A DNA stretch of 64,000 nucleotides from Chlamydomonas sphaeroides (lineage: Eukaryota > Chlorophyta > Chlorophyceae > Chlamydomonadales > Chlamydomonadaceae), in contig BDDC01000253.1 of assembly GCA_001662425.1 (NCBI GenBank), positions 17,364 through 81,363 of the forward strand, written 5' to 3'. The notes beneath the pieces were generated by a model, which saw only the letters and a list, made by a program, of their open reading frames with translations, was not told where the DNA came from and searched no databases. Positions 23,501 through 35,700 of this stretch are shown here, in pieces. The position numbers and the translations under genes were made by a program. Within the stretch, counting starts at the first letter, position 1, and every line of letters begins with the position of its first letter.

Positions 23501-25056
23501 CGGCGCTCGCACCATGTGACCCCTGCTGGCCGCCCGCCTCCCTTACCCAGACGCCCCACACCTACCCCGACCCCACATCACCCACCACGTCGCCCACTCA
23601 ACCACTCCTCTACGCGCCTCGCAACCTCTCATGCCTGATGCGGCCTCGCCCCTCTCCCTCCCTCCCTCCCCACACGCAGGACGCGCTCAAGGGCCTGCTG
23701 AAGGACGCCGGCTTCACGGTCACCCCCGCCACCACCTTTGAGCAGATGGACGAGGCGCTCGCAGCGCAGGCCGCCGCCGCACCCGACTCGGAGGACGTGC
23801 GCGTGCTGGCCGCCATGCTGCCGTCGTACAAGTGAGCCGTGTTTCGCAAGGCTAGTTTGTTGATCCCTCGCCACCCCAACGCCAACACGTGCACACGCCG
23901 CACGAGCGTCGACCGGCGGGCTGCGGGACCCCGTACTGTGGCCGGCCGCGTTAACCTGTGCCATGCAGCGGCCTGCAGCGAGAGCCCCGGACCCGCGGCA
24001 ACCGCAACCTTGCACGGTTTCAAACGGCGTGGCCATGTGCCCAAACCCGAGCCGTTGCCGGCAGTGCCCCCAACCCCGTTGTCTCCGTGTCCGCCTGCTG
24101 CCCGCCGCCCTGCCGACCAGGCGCTCGTATCACCAGGAGGCGGTGGGCAAGGCCAAGGCGCGCGAGCTGGAGGAGGCGGACCGCCGCCGCCGCGCCCGCG
24201 ACAAGCTGGCGAGCTACATGCGCCACTGCCGGCCGGCGGTGCGGGAGGACAGCGTGTGGGAGGAGTGGCTCAAGGAGCACGAGCGCGAGCCCGAGGTCAA
24301 GGCGGTGGGTGCGGGGTGCGGTGGGACGGTGCGGGGTGCGGCATGTGGGGACAGTTGCTTGGGCAGGGGAGCCGCGGCTGGGGAGCTGTCGTGGGGCGCG
24401 CGCTGGCAGCCTGGGCAGTGCGGCGCTGGGGTTGGGCGCGGGCATGTCTTGTCAGCCTCCCGGGTGATTGACGCGAGCTGCTGGCTGACGGTCGTGGCTG
24501 GCGGGCGTGGCTGCGATGCAGGTGACGCTGGAGGAGGCGCGGGCGCTGTTCGACGAGCTGCTGGCGCGCATGGTGCGTAAGCGGGCCGAGGCCGAGGACC
24601 GCGACCGCGACCGCGCGGACGACAGCGATGGCGGCGGCCGCAGCCGGCGGCGCGGCAGCCGCAGCGGCGACGAGGACGAGGGCGGCGACCGGCGGAGCAA
24701 GAAGTCGCGCAAGGAGAAGAAGAGCTCCAAGAAGTGAGGGCGGGGGGTGATGGGGGTTTCGGAGCTGCAGCGTGTGTGTTCCAGTGTTAGGTAGCACAGT
24801 GTGTTTCGGTGTGGGTAGCGCTCGCGTGAACCTCGCGGGGTGCCGAGACGCCGCCTGTGTGCTCTGCTGTTGCTGCAATCGTAGGCGCGACGACCGGTCG
24901 GACGAGGACGACGAGCACAAGAGCAGCAAGAAGCACAAGAAGGAGAAAGAGAAGGACAAGGAGAAGGATAAGGACAAGGATCGCGAGCGTAGCCGCGGCC
25001 GCGACCGGGCGCGCGACGAGTCGGACCGCGACAGTGGAGAGATTCGCGACGAGTGA
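17519..25056 (+). CDS. PRP40: Pre-mRNA-processing factor PRP40 (WW-FF protein)
   Basis: A long, many-exon gene. The start is inferred: ATG at 17519 with donor after ATGACCA (17563) joins in phase to exons at 17935 and 18079. The N-terminal third is Pro/Gly/Met-rich (MPPPGMPPGMPPPG-type, 18191-19690), interrupted by an N gap. WW1 is at 19865-19965 (EWTEHTAPDGRKYYYN ... SSWEKP). WW2 spans 20400-20716 (GWKEYTSPDGRKYYYN, then WTMP after an intron). FF domains follow from 21244 (EEAKDAFKELLASFG, DWTWEQAM), 21833, 22725, 23043, 23423 and 24530, rich in KEE/REK helices. The tail is a KKHKKEKEKDKEKD and RSRGRDRARD stretch ending SGEIRDE. PRP40 is a U1 snRNP-associated factor bridging 5' and 3' splice sites; the FF repeats bind phosphorylated Pol II CTD and splicing factors. 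The WW1-to-WW2 intron begins GCAAG, a GC-AG intron. The last donor overlaps a TGA (see findings). Confidence 0.93.
18558..18929. other. Assembly gap in PRP40 proline-rich region
   Basis: A run of 372 N inside the GC-rich Pro/Gly-coding part of PRP40. The reading frame PPPG continues on both sides, so the gap is probably within one exon. Confidence 0.95.
24776..24794 (-). repeat. Dispersed short motif, copy 2
   Basis: GTGTTCCAGTGTTAGGTAG on the plus strand is the exact 19-nt reverse complement of the core at 44608-44626. It lies in the last PRP40 intron. Confidence 0.55.
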
Positions 25057-28000
25057 GATCCAGATGGAATGCGATGGCGCCAGGCACGCTGCGAACGGTG
25101 GGTCCGCCGCTCCAGTGCCGGGCGTTGGTCGGTCGGGGTTGCAGGGAGTCGTGGGGTCGCGGCAGCTCGCCGCGTGTCGGCCGTGGGTGCCGTGGAGACG
25201 TGACTTCGTTCTAGTTTATCATTAACCTAACATTGCACCTGCCTGCCCCGGCACGGGCCCTGCTGCGCCCCAGGCGTTGAGCAGCTTGACGCCACACGCG
25301 GCTGCGGCGGACGGACGCCGCCGCTGTGGTGTTGTGATGTGCTGCCGGCCGCACGGGTCGGCGGCGGTCGCAACGGCGGAGCGGAGGACCGGCGCTGCGA
25401 GGACACGAGACTACGCAAAGTTGGGCGGTGCGTTGCGCGCAGGTTTGGTGGCGGCGCAGCCGGAGCCGAGTGGGTCCTGGCGCGGGGGCGACTGTGCGCC
25501 CCGCAGGCCCCGGTCAGGGCGCCGGCGGGTCGCGCCGCCCCCGCGCCGCTTTGGACCCAGGGGCGGGTTGGGGAGGGGCTCTGTGTGGGCTTTGCGGTGC
25601 GTTTGCTTAGGTGTTGAGAGGGCAAGGGCAGGGCGGCGTGCTGGCGCACTGGCTCATGACCACGCGCCGGCACCGGCTGCTCGCGGCTGGCGCCCTCCAA
25701 CGGCGCCGGCCGCAGCGGCTAAGCCCGAGCTCCCTTGGGCCCGCGAGTACGAATGTTGGGCTAGGCGCTCGAGTGCGGACCAATCGGGGACAGTGTAAGC
25801 CAATGCACTGCTAACGTTACACGGCCCAGGCTATGTGTGCGGCGCGTGTGCGGCGCGCTGGGGGTGATGCCCACGGATGCCCTGTACCTGCCCGGCACCT
25901 GCCTTGCGTTGCCGCCGTGCGGGCGGGGCCGTGGGCCCTTCGTCGCTTGCTGTGCGCTGCCGCCATTCCGCATGACCTTGCCTTGATGCACGGCAGCCTC
26001 ACGAGCCCCCTTTGTGCCGACGCCACGACGCTGCGGGGAGCTGTGGGGAGCTTTGCTGGCGCTACCCCACCATGGCCCAGGAGCCGCTGAGAGACGGGTA
26101 AGACCCGTACCAAACTACATTCAGACTGGGGCCGGGTTGGCTGGGGAAGAGGGGGGAAGGGACTCGTTTGCAGAACTTCTCCTCTGAGCAGGGCCAGCAC
26201 GTTGCTCAGGGCAATGGCAGGACCCAGTCAAGACGTTGCCCCACTCGCCCCCAACGTACGCACGTAATGTTGCGGCACTTGCAGGACCGCAAGCGAAAAG
26301 ATAGCATGGCGCCAAAGTCTTCCCAGGCCCGACGGGACGGCCCGAACAGCCTGACCCACAGCGGACCCACTGCCAGACCGTTCCGTACCCTGCTGACCCT
26401 GACCCGGTCGTTCTACAATAAAACTCTGAGCATGGGGACCGCCTGGGACCTACACAATCCTGGGTGAGAGCACCCGTTTGCCTGGACACCAAAACATCCT
26501 GTTTCAGCGCACACTGGTGCACTTGCAAAACGACTTGTTAGTGTCGAGGTGCAACGTGAGTGCTCACTGCAGTGCAGGATCTAGCAAACCGGGAGAGCTG
26601 TAACATCAAGCATGTGTGCACGTGCCAGATCCGGCTGCTGCGCGCCACCCGCGAGAAATTTGCTGCGAGACATGTGGACATCGAAAAAAACCCTAAACCC
26701 GCGGTAAACTGCAACCGCTCCCGAGTAGCCAGACGCGAAGTGAGTTGATTGAAAAGCGAATTACGATTGCACGAGCGGTGTGTGCCGCTAATCGCCGCCA
26801 GCCGCCAGAATGCACACTCCTTTGCTCAGCTTCGTTGCGCAACACGGCGGCGTTGCAAGATAATAAGAGCAATAGCCCCTTTTATGGTTTCGTTGATTCC
26901 GGGGTCCCCAGGTTAGTGTACATGGCGCCATCCCGCCTAAGCCCCTGCTCCACGCCACCTAGCTTGGAGTGGACCAGGGCTACGTATGCGTCAGAACAAC
27001 TAGCGAGCCGCGTAGGTTGCCTCGATGTCGGGCCATCGCGCAGATGCAGTTCACAGTTCCCAGCGCAATGGGTGGCAGGGAGCTGCGCTTGCAGGGCCGC
27101 ATCCGGCGATTCCGCCCCCGCAGACCCCCCAGCTTGATATGCTTAGCCGTTGGGCATTCAAAGGGCGTCGGATGGCACAATATGGCCGGCGCACTAGACC
27201 CGGGCTACGCGGCTGCACCCACCGTCGGGGCTAAATGAACTCCTCATATGCCAGCCAAATCACTCTGAATTGCACGACTATACTTGAACAGGATCTGTTC
27301 TTTAGTTCGTACACCTGTCTGAGTTCTCTATCTCTGACAAGCTCCTCAACCCAGACGAAGACAAGAAGTCCCGGCGCCTGAGCGCTACGTATGGCTGCAG
27401 TGGCCGTGCCGCTGGCACGGACGCGCAGCTCTGGATGAACGTCCCGCCGTGCCTCATTCCGCCGGCAGGATGGCGCTTGGGGCATTCAGATGGGTTTTGC
27501 TCCCGTGCTCTCCTGTGTTGCCTGTTTTCTCGCAGCACATGCGCTCCCAGCCCCTGTGCCAATGTGCCAATGCGCTGCAGCTGCTCCTATGCGTGGGCTG
27601 CACCTCCCCCTCTGCACGGGCACACAGGCAGCCAGGAGGAGCCTCCTGCAGGCAGCGGCGGCGCAATGCCGTCCATTGGCGGTCTAGCCTCCACACACTG
27701 CAGCCCCTCCCGTTCTGCCGGCCGGCAGCGGCTGCGCTCCGCTCCCGTCCGAGCAAGGCTCTCCCTGCTCAGCAGGGCAGGCTTCCCCTCCTGGCTTTGG
27801 CAGACGACCGGCGCCCGCTGCTGCTGTCCCTTCAGCTCGCCCCGGCCCGCCTGCGGCGCCATGCATGCGGCCGCACGGCACGGGCGCCCGTTGCAGCGGG
27901 TGGGCGGGGGGAGGAGGGGGGAGCTCGACTGCATAAAAAGATGGCTCTTGCCAGCTCTTGCCAGCCAAAGCGCTGACTGGGCCTGCAGCCGTGCACGAAA

Positions 28001-28630
28001 GATCTTCTAGCTCCGACAGCTGTGTATGTAGCCATTGCTTGACACAAGCGTACCGCGGGTGAAGGGACCATTGGTCGCATCCCGGACGAGTCAGGCACGT
28101 ATATGGCGAGGGTGACAGGGTGGCTGGGTACCTGCGGTCATCAAAGGCCGGAAGTAGCCCAAGCAGCCTACTTGAGAGCCTCTTTCGGCCGTGGGAGTCA
28201 GGAGGCAATTTTCCTGGTCGGAGTGGGTTCCTGCACGCGTGCTCTCGCCCGACTCATGGGCAATCAATGGCGGCTCTGCCAATAGAAGCGGGAGTCAGTC
28301 GGTCAGGGTTACAGGGTTGTAGGAGCCCCGGCAAATAAGCTGGCTGCGTGCCGATACGATCAATGAGCCACAGACACCACGGACACAGCACACAGCACGC
28401 ACGGGCTGGTGACGCGACCGACGCCAGCACGCGCCACTTTGCCGCACGTGATCCCCCCCGCAAACAGCACACGCGCATTTACTTGGCAGGCGCTAGGCGC
28501 TCGCTGCCAGGGGGTGTCTCAGGTGGGCATCACTACGCCAGCTTAGCCACGGCACGGCCGCCGGCCTCCCTGTCGCGCAAGCTTAACACAATTTATTCGC
28601 CCGCGCACGAGCAGCACAAGAACCACCCGC

Positions 28631-28660
28631 CAACCAACGAACCAACCAACCAACAACAAC
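28631..28660 (+). repeat. CAAC/AACC simple repeat
   Basis: The sequence CAACCAACGAACCAACCAAC followed by CAACAACAAC is a short tetra/trinucleotide simple repeat in non-coding sequence. Confidence 0.7.
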
Positions 28661-28940
28661 CTGCCTTGCCGATGAAGCCCTAGTTGGTGCACAGCAGCCG
28701 CGCAGCACCAGCCTTTTTGCTGTTGGACCAGCCTAGAAAGAGGAGATCAGCGCGCACGCGTGTGGGATCGCTTATTGATTACGATCCTCGACGGGCAGCT
28801 TGACGGTTGCTTGCTTACGGCGCCAGCACCCGACGCAAGCGGGGGCACGCCCGGGCTACGTACAGGGCCGAAGCAAGCAGCCGCCATTGGCCACCAACCA
28901 GCGGGATCACGGGTGGCCGTACAACTTGCCCGTACAACAC

Positions 28941-28970
28941 GGGTTCCGTCTTCACCTAACACTTGAACAC
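28941..28970 (+). repeat. Dispersed short motif, copy 3
   Basis: This 30-nt block runs GGGTTCCGTC, TTCACCTAAC, ACTTGAACAC. It aligns over its whole length with 44598-44626, with a few substitutions and one 1-nt gap. Confidence 0.5.
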
Positions 28971-29792
28971 GTCGCCGGCGGTGTGCCGCGCCCGACGGTT
29001 GGGTTACGAAGGGTAAAGGCAGGAAGGAGCTTTGCGATGGTGGCAACCTCAGGTGCGCCCGACGACAACGAGCGTACAATGCGTGCTCACCCCACGAGCA
29101 GCAGCACCCGCCGCCAGCAGCAAGACAGCCGCAGTGCGGCCCGCTGGCCGCAGCCCCTCCTCAGGGCATTACTCCGCTACATGAAAGCGAAAGCCGAGGC
29201 ACAGGTCTTTATGCGAGGGGCATCAGCGCCCAGAGAACCAAGACGCACGTGCTAGCAAATTGCCGCAGGCCCCAGCGGCACAGCTGTGGCCTGCCTCCCG
29301 CACGAGGCCGCAGCTTCATCGACCGGGGCAAGGGCCACCAGCATCGACGTGATATCGGATGAAGTAAACTCGAGCGGCGTAATCGGACGAGCGCGTGCAC
29401 GCCGCGGCCGAGGCACCGAGCGGTTGGGTTCTTGTCAGCACCACGCGCGCCGACGCGCGTGCCAGCTGGAGCAACCAGCGGCGCAGCCCGCGGGGGCCGC
29501 CGTCACGAGCTGATATGGAGGTATGCCGGAGTGCCGCACAAATCTCCCGGCATAACCGCAGCACGCAAAGCAGCAGCTGTGACTCCCCACCCCAGTGCCA
29601 AGGCAAGCTATCCCTGCGCCGCTCCTGCCGCTTATCCGCATTCTTCGCGGACCGCGCGCGCGTCCGCACGCCGCAGGCTCTCTTTCTCTCTCGCCATGTT
29701 CTGCCGAAACATAGAACCCTCCCACAGCCCACCCCGCTGCCGCAATCCAAGCTCCGTCACCGATCCCGCGAGCTCTTGTCACACAGCGCCCC

Positions 29793-32700
29793 TTAAGCCT
29801 GCACTCTGACAGCCGACAGGGGACGCGACGGCGGTGCCTCGAGAATGGCCTCAAGCATGGCCTCATCGTCCGCCGCAAGGAACGACGGGCCCGACGGCCG
29901 CGGGCTCGCCGCGACGCTGCCGCCGCTGGCGGCTATCTTCGAAACGCCCCCAACGCCCCCGAGGGACGGCACGCGCGAGGCCGCGACGGGCCGCGCGCCG
30001 CCCGCGGAATCCAGGCTCAGCCGCGCTCCGCCGGCGCTGGGGATGCGGGATGTGGGCGCCGCGGCACTGCTGCCTTGGCGCGACACGGCAGCCGGCGCGG
30101 CGCCGCTGGCCTGGCGGCTCCCTGCAGCCGGAGCCGCGGTGCTGCCCTGGCGCGAGACGGCGGCCGGCGCCGGCGCAGTGCCACTGCCCTGGCGGGTCGC
30201 CGACGCGGGCGCGGCGCCGCTGCCCTGGCGGGACATGGTCCCGGCCGGCGCGGCGCCGCTGGCCTGGCGGCTCGCCGACGCCGACGCCGGCGCCGCTGCG
30301 CTGCCCTGGCGTGACACGCCGGCCGGCGCCGGTGCGGCGCCGCTTGCCTGCCGGCTCGCCGACGCCGGCGCGGCGGCGCTGCCCTGGCGCGAGATGGCGG
30401 CCGGAGCCGGCGCGGCGCCGCTGCCCTGCCTGCTCGCCGAGGCGGACGCCGCCGCGCTGCCCTGCCGGCTCACCGGCGCCTTGGGCGCGGCGGCGGGCAC
30501 GGCCACGGCGGCGGCGGCCGAGGCGAGGATGTCGTCGAGCGCGGCCTCGTCGGCGCTCATCATGGACGCAAAGGGGCAGCCGGCCGTGGGGCCCGGCGGC
30601 CACAGCAGGCTGTTGCCCGGGCCCAGCAGGCCGCGCAGCTCGGCCACAGCCGCGGCGGGCGCGCCCTGGGGAGGCGGCACAAGCAGATTCCCCACTCGTC
30701 AGCACGTGCATCAACGACAGGGCCTACCCGGACCTCGGCTCACATCGCGTGTGGCTGCCACGTCCTCCCGGCCCAGCCCCCAGCCCCTATAGCCAGCCCC
30801 ACCTGCGCCGTCGCGGCGGCCGCCCAGTGCTCTGCCAGCGCTGTCATGTGGCTTGGCCCCAGCGCCTTGTCGCGCGCCAGGTGCGCCGCCGCCACGCCAG
30901 GGCCCATGCCGCCCATGCCGCCGGCGGCGCTGCCGGGCCGCGACCCCGCCGCCGAGCCGGCGGCGCCGCCAAGGCAGGTCTTGAGGAAGGCCAGCTGCTG
31001 CCGCCGCTGCGACGCCATGTCGGTCCCCGCCAGGATGTGCTTGAGCGCCGGGTCCGCCGCCAGCCGGGCATGCAGCGCGTCCACGATGCCGCCGACGGCG
31101 GCGTCGCCACCGAGCCGCGCGTACAGGCTGACGCCGGCGGCGGCTGACGCCGGCCGGCTGCTGCTGACGGCGGCGGCGGCGGGCTTGGGCGCAGGCGCGG
31201 CGGCGAAGGCGCCGAGGATGGCGGTGCGGGCCTCCGCCACGTTGACCATGATGTCGGACAGCACGTCGGAAGGGAGGGACAGCTCGGCGGCGGTGGCTGC
31301 CAGGTGCGAGACGGCGAGGTCGAACTTGGCGGCGTCCAGGCCGCGCTCCGCCACCATGTGCGCGTGCACGCAGCTGTCAGGGGCCGGGGAATAAAGAGGA
31401 GCAAGGGGTGGGCGAGTTGAAAGGTTTGGTGTGTGTGTTGTGTTGTGCTGTGCTGTGCTGTGCGGCGCTCACCGCAGGTCCCCAGTGTAGGCCTTGGCGC
31501 CTCCCAGCAGGTAGCGCATGAAGCGGAACTGCTTAGTGCGCAGCCGGTCGGCCGACAGCATGAAAAAGTACTTGAGCTGCTCGTCGTTGAACAGCTGTGA
31601 AGGGGCGGAGGGGTAAGTGAGGGGTGGGGGATTGCTGTGTCGTGTCGCGACTGGAGTGTCTTGGCGCCCCTGCCTGCGACACACGCGCCCTGTGCCGTAC
31701 GCTCCGTACGCCGTACGGCACCGGCCGAATGCGTGCCGTACCTTGGCGTAGAAGGTGCGGATGAGCTCGTATACCGCCTCTGGCCCGCCCACGCGCTTGA
31801 CCAGGCCGCTGTCCAGCGACGCCGCCTCCGCCATCATCTCCTCCTTGGTCACCAGCTCATCGGGCCCGGGCGTGAAGATGGCGGCGCGCGCGGCGTCCAC
31901 GTTCTTTGCAATGTCCGCCACCACATCCTGTGGGCCATAAGGGGGCGAGGAAGGACGGACGATAAGAGCAGGCGTCGGTAGGCGCAGGCGGCATGATGGG
32001 CGTTGGGAGGCTGGTGCGGCCGGCTCGGCTGCTGCCGGGTATCGCCTCGCTGAGGGACGGCGGGGCTGCAGGCGACGCTGTGTTGGGCTGCTTTGCGGTT
32101 CTCACCGCGGGCGCCTCCTCCTCATTGAGCGCCTGTGGGGACAGCCCCAGGGTTAGGGGCAGCAGGCGAGCGTTTGGTCCATGGCATGCAGACAGGCGCG
32201 GCGGCAGGTGTGCTGCGGCAGCGCCCCCCCACTGTGCACCCGGCGTCTCTCGATGCCTTGCGAGCCAGGCGACGCAGGCCCGCCGTGCTAGCTGCGGAGC
32301 CATGTCCTCTCGCACCCCATCCCGGCCGGGGCCAGCCGCTCCCCGAGGACCATGCCTACCAGGGTTGCCGACCAACATTGAACATCATCACGAAAACATT
32401 ATCGAATGCGCATCATTAATAATAGAATCATATGATGATGACGAGGACATTGGCAACCCGACCAGCCGCACCTCGAGCACCATGCCCACCACCTTGTTGA
32501 ACTGCGGGCGGCAGGCGGCAGGCGGACATGCGGCGATGCGGGGCGCTGGTCAGCCGGCACTGCAGCCCCCTCCCTCCGAGTGCACTGCGAGCCACGAGAG
32601 CACGGCCCCCCGGTGCGGCGTCTGCACCCCAGCCCCCTCCCGGCCCATCTTGGGCCACCATGGCCCCGGCCCGCTGCCACGGCCCCTACCTTGGGCAGGT

Positions 32701-35700
32701 CCAGGCCGTCCTCCTTGACCATGCGCGCGTGAACGCAGCGCAGGTTGCCGCCCGTGGCCGCGTAGGCGGCGGGGCTGCCGAACAGGTAGCGCATGAGCTT
32801 GAGCTGCGGGGGCAGGGACAGCAGGGGCCGGGAGCGTGGGCAGGTGCAGCGGGCAGCGAGGCGCGCGAGCGAACAGGCGGCGGCACCAGCCCGGCTGCGG
32901 GCGTAGCGCCGGCGCGGGGCGTGTGGCGTGTGGCGGCCCCACCTGCTTGCCGCGCAGCTTCGAGTCCGACAGCGAGACGAAAAAGTACTTGAGCTCCTGC
33001 GGTCGGGGGCCGGGTTGCGGGGGAAAGGGCAGGGGGCGTGGTGGCGACCTTAGCACCCAGGCGACACGAGGCACGTGGAGCCGGGCACAGAGCCGGGCAC
33101 GTGTGGCATAGCGGCCTTCTCCAGCGTCCTCCGTCGTTCGCTCCCGGTGGCGTGCGGGGACGGGAACGGGTGCCGCTACGCGCCACTACTCTAACCCGTA
33201 ACGTCGGAGAGTCAGGTATATCCCCATTCATTCTTATTCCACATAACGCGTCCGCACCGCGTCATTGAACAGCTTGGCGTAGAAGGAGCTGATAACGTTG
33301 TACACGCGCGCCGAGCCCAGCCGCGCCACAATGTCCGAGTTGAGCGACTCTGCGGGACGGGCGGCGGGCGGCAGGGCAGCGCCGTTACAGCAGCTCCTCC
33401 CAAGCTGCGGCACACAGAGACGCGGAGCGCTTGCGTCTTGCGGGCCGGGCTGCCGGGTCGGCACGTGCGGGGAGGAGTCAGCAGCTGCGCCGCGCCTCAC
33501 CCGCCGCGGCCACCATCTCCTCCCTGGTCACCAGCTCATCGGGGCCGGGCGTGAAGATGGCGGTGCGGGCGGCGTCCACACTGACGAGGATGTCTGCTAC
33601 CACGTCCTGTGGACCACACGGGGGAGGTCAGCGGAGGTGAGCTCTGCAGCGCGAAGCATGGGGCGGCGGAGGGCCACGTGGGGAGGCAGGCGGGGTGGGC
33701 ACTGGGCAGGTAGGCGCAGCCACCTGGCCGCCCACCAGCCCGCGCACCGCCCTCCGTCCCCCTTGCCCCTCCGAGTCCGTCATCCCTCCCCCCGTGCCCC
33801 CACACGGCCCCAGCCCACCTGCGGCAGCCCCTGCGTGCGCATCACCTCCACCAGCATGCCCGCCACCTTCTCAAACTTGGGCAGGTCCAGGCCCTTCTCC
33901 TTGACCATCTGCGCGTGCTTGCACCTGGCAGCGCAGGGGCAGGCGGGCAGCGCAGGCAGGGCGATGAGCCGGCCGGCCAGCAGTGCGGCGCGGTGCACCC
34001 AGCGACCGAGCGGCGTGGGGAGCGGACCGCGCTCTCGCTGCGACGCTGACGTGCACAGGGGACGTGTGGAGCCCGCGTGGGGCTCCACGCCGCACGGCTG
34101 CCTGCCGCCGGGCGGTTCCAGCGTGGGCCGCACCTGAGGTTGCCGCCCATGGCTGCGTAGGCGGCCGGGCCGGCCATGAGGTAGCGCATGAAGCGAAACT
34201 GCTTCGTGCGCAGCCGGTCGGTGGAGAGCATGAAGAAGTACTTGAGCTCCTCGTCGTTGAACAGCTGCGAAGGGTCGGAGGGGTAAGTGAGGGCGAGAGG
34301 GCGAGGGCGAGGTAAGTGAGGGCGAGAGGGCGAGGGCGAGGTCAGCTAGGGCGAGAGCGGCGGGGTGCGGGAGGTCCTTTCCGGGGGAGGGCATGGAGCT
34401 GAGGCCGATGGGGACGAGGGGAGGGTCTATACACAACAACCGGAGGTACCGCCAGCGCTCGCTGGCGTCGCCCCCAAGATCCGTTCCGTGCTGCAGTATA
34501 TCCCGCTTCGTTTGCTCACACGTGTGCCGTACGGCACGTACCCTGGCGTAGAAGGTGCGGATGAGCTCGTACACCGCCTCTGGCCCGCCCACGCGCTCCA
34601 CGAGGCCGCCGTCGATGGAGGCGGCCTCCGCCATCATTTCCTCCTTGGTCACCAGCTCGTCAGCGCCCGGCGTGAAGATGGCGTTCTTGGCCGCCTCCAC
34701 GTTGGCGAGCACCTCCTTCATGCAGGCCTGGTGACACAACGCGCGACACAAGACACGACGGCACAACACGTCAAAGGCAGGGCGCGACGAACAGCGCGAC
34801 AGGCCAACACAAGCCGATCGTGACCGATCACGGCTTGTGAGCAGGGGCAGGGATCGGCCGCATCTGCGCGGCCCGCTGCGCCGCCATGATGGGCAGCTCA
34901 GCACGGTGGTTGCATCCATCAGGGCGACAGCACGTGCTGCCCTGCTGCCAGAGTGCCCAGCTGTGTCGTCTGCTGCAGCCCCCCAGCCGCCCCACCTTAG
35001 ACACCATCTGGTCATTCAGCACGTCCACCAGCATCTGCGTCACCTTGTTGAACTGCGGGCGGGTACAAGCACACGGCAGTTGCGGGAACGTGCATTCCAC
35101 ATGTGCCACATGTCACAGCATGCGGTTCTGGCGCTGCAGCGCCGAAGCCCCCGCACCCGGAGCCGGACCGGGGCTCAGCTCAGCTCCAGCGGCCGTGTCT
35201 GCCACGGTACCCCCGACAGCAGCGCCCCAGCTGTGGTGGCCCCCAGCCGCGGACACAGCCCCGTCCTCCCCTCCCTGGCCGCACCTTGGGCAGGTCCAGG
35301 CCGTCCTCCTTGACCAGCCGCGCGTGCACACACCTGTAGCACGGCGCCGGCCACGCAAGGGGCGGGTCACAGCCATAGCCTGACGGTAGCTGCCCTGCTG
35401 CCCGACAGCCGGCCTGCCGCCCGCGCCCACGCATGGCCCCGTGGTCACGCCATGCACCGCGGCCCGGCGGGGCCGCCCTTCGCACGTCTCCATCTTCCCA
35501 AGGGGCCCCGGCCCTCGCGTCTCACCGCATGCCCGCGGTGCCCAGCGTGGCGTACGAGGACGGGCCCGCCAGCAGGTAGCGCATGAAGCGGAACTGGGCG
35601 GGCGGGAAGGGGGCGGAAGGCGGGCGGGCGGGAAGGGATGGCATCATAGGCAGGCAGACGGCGGCAGAGGCTTGGGGCCGGGAGGGTCTTACGAGCGAGT

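Larger units (their letters stand above)
25057..29792. other. 4.7 kb stretch with no supported gene
   Basis: This lies between the PRP40 stop and the globin stop. Open frames exist on both strands (for example 26168-26467, 27435-28010, 28348-28683), but none shows a recognisable family, splice-consistent extension or codon pattern that I trust. A TGTAA at 25794-25798 may serve PRP40. A minus-strand TGTAA at 28309-28313 may serve the globin gene, but it would imply a very long 3' UTR. Parts around 26500-27350 are less GC-rich than the rest of the window. Confidence 0.5.

Noticed and set aside
26690..26705. Telomere-like CCCTAAACCC.
   Set aside because: It is a single short match, too short for an interstitial telomere array, and no translation-machinery gene that might use a telo-box starts nearby.
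27300..27420. A frame reading SDKLLNPDEDKKSRRLS that recalls small ribosomal proteins.
   Set aside because: The similarity does not extend: no zinc-finger or conserved core follows and no splice joins rescue it.
31430..31470. GTGTT/GCTGT simple repeat beside a globin exon as a possible regulatory element.
   Set aside because: It is a short intronic microsatellite; no sign of function beyond a normal intron.
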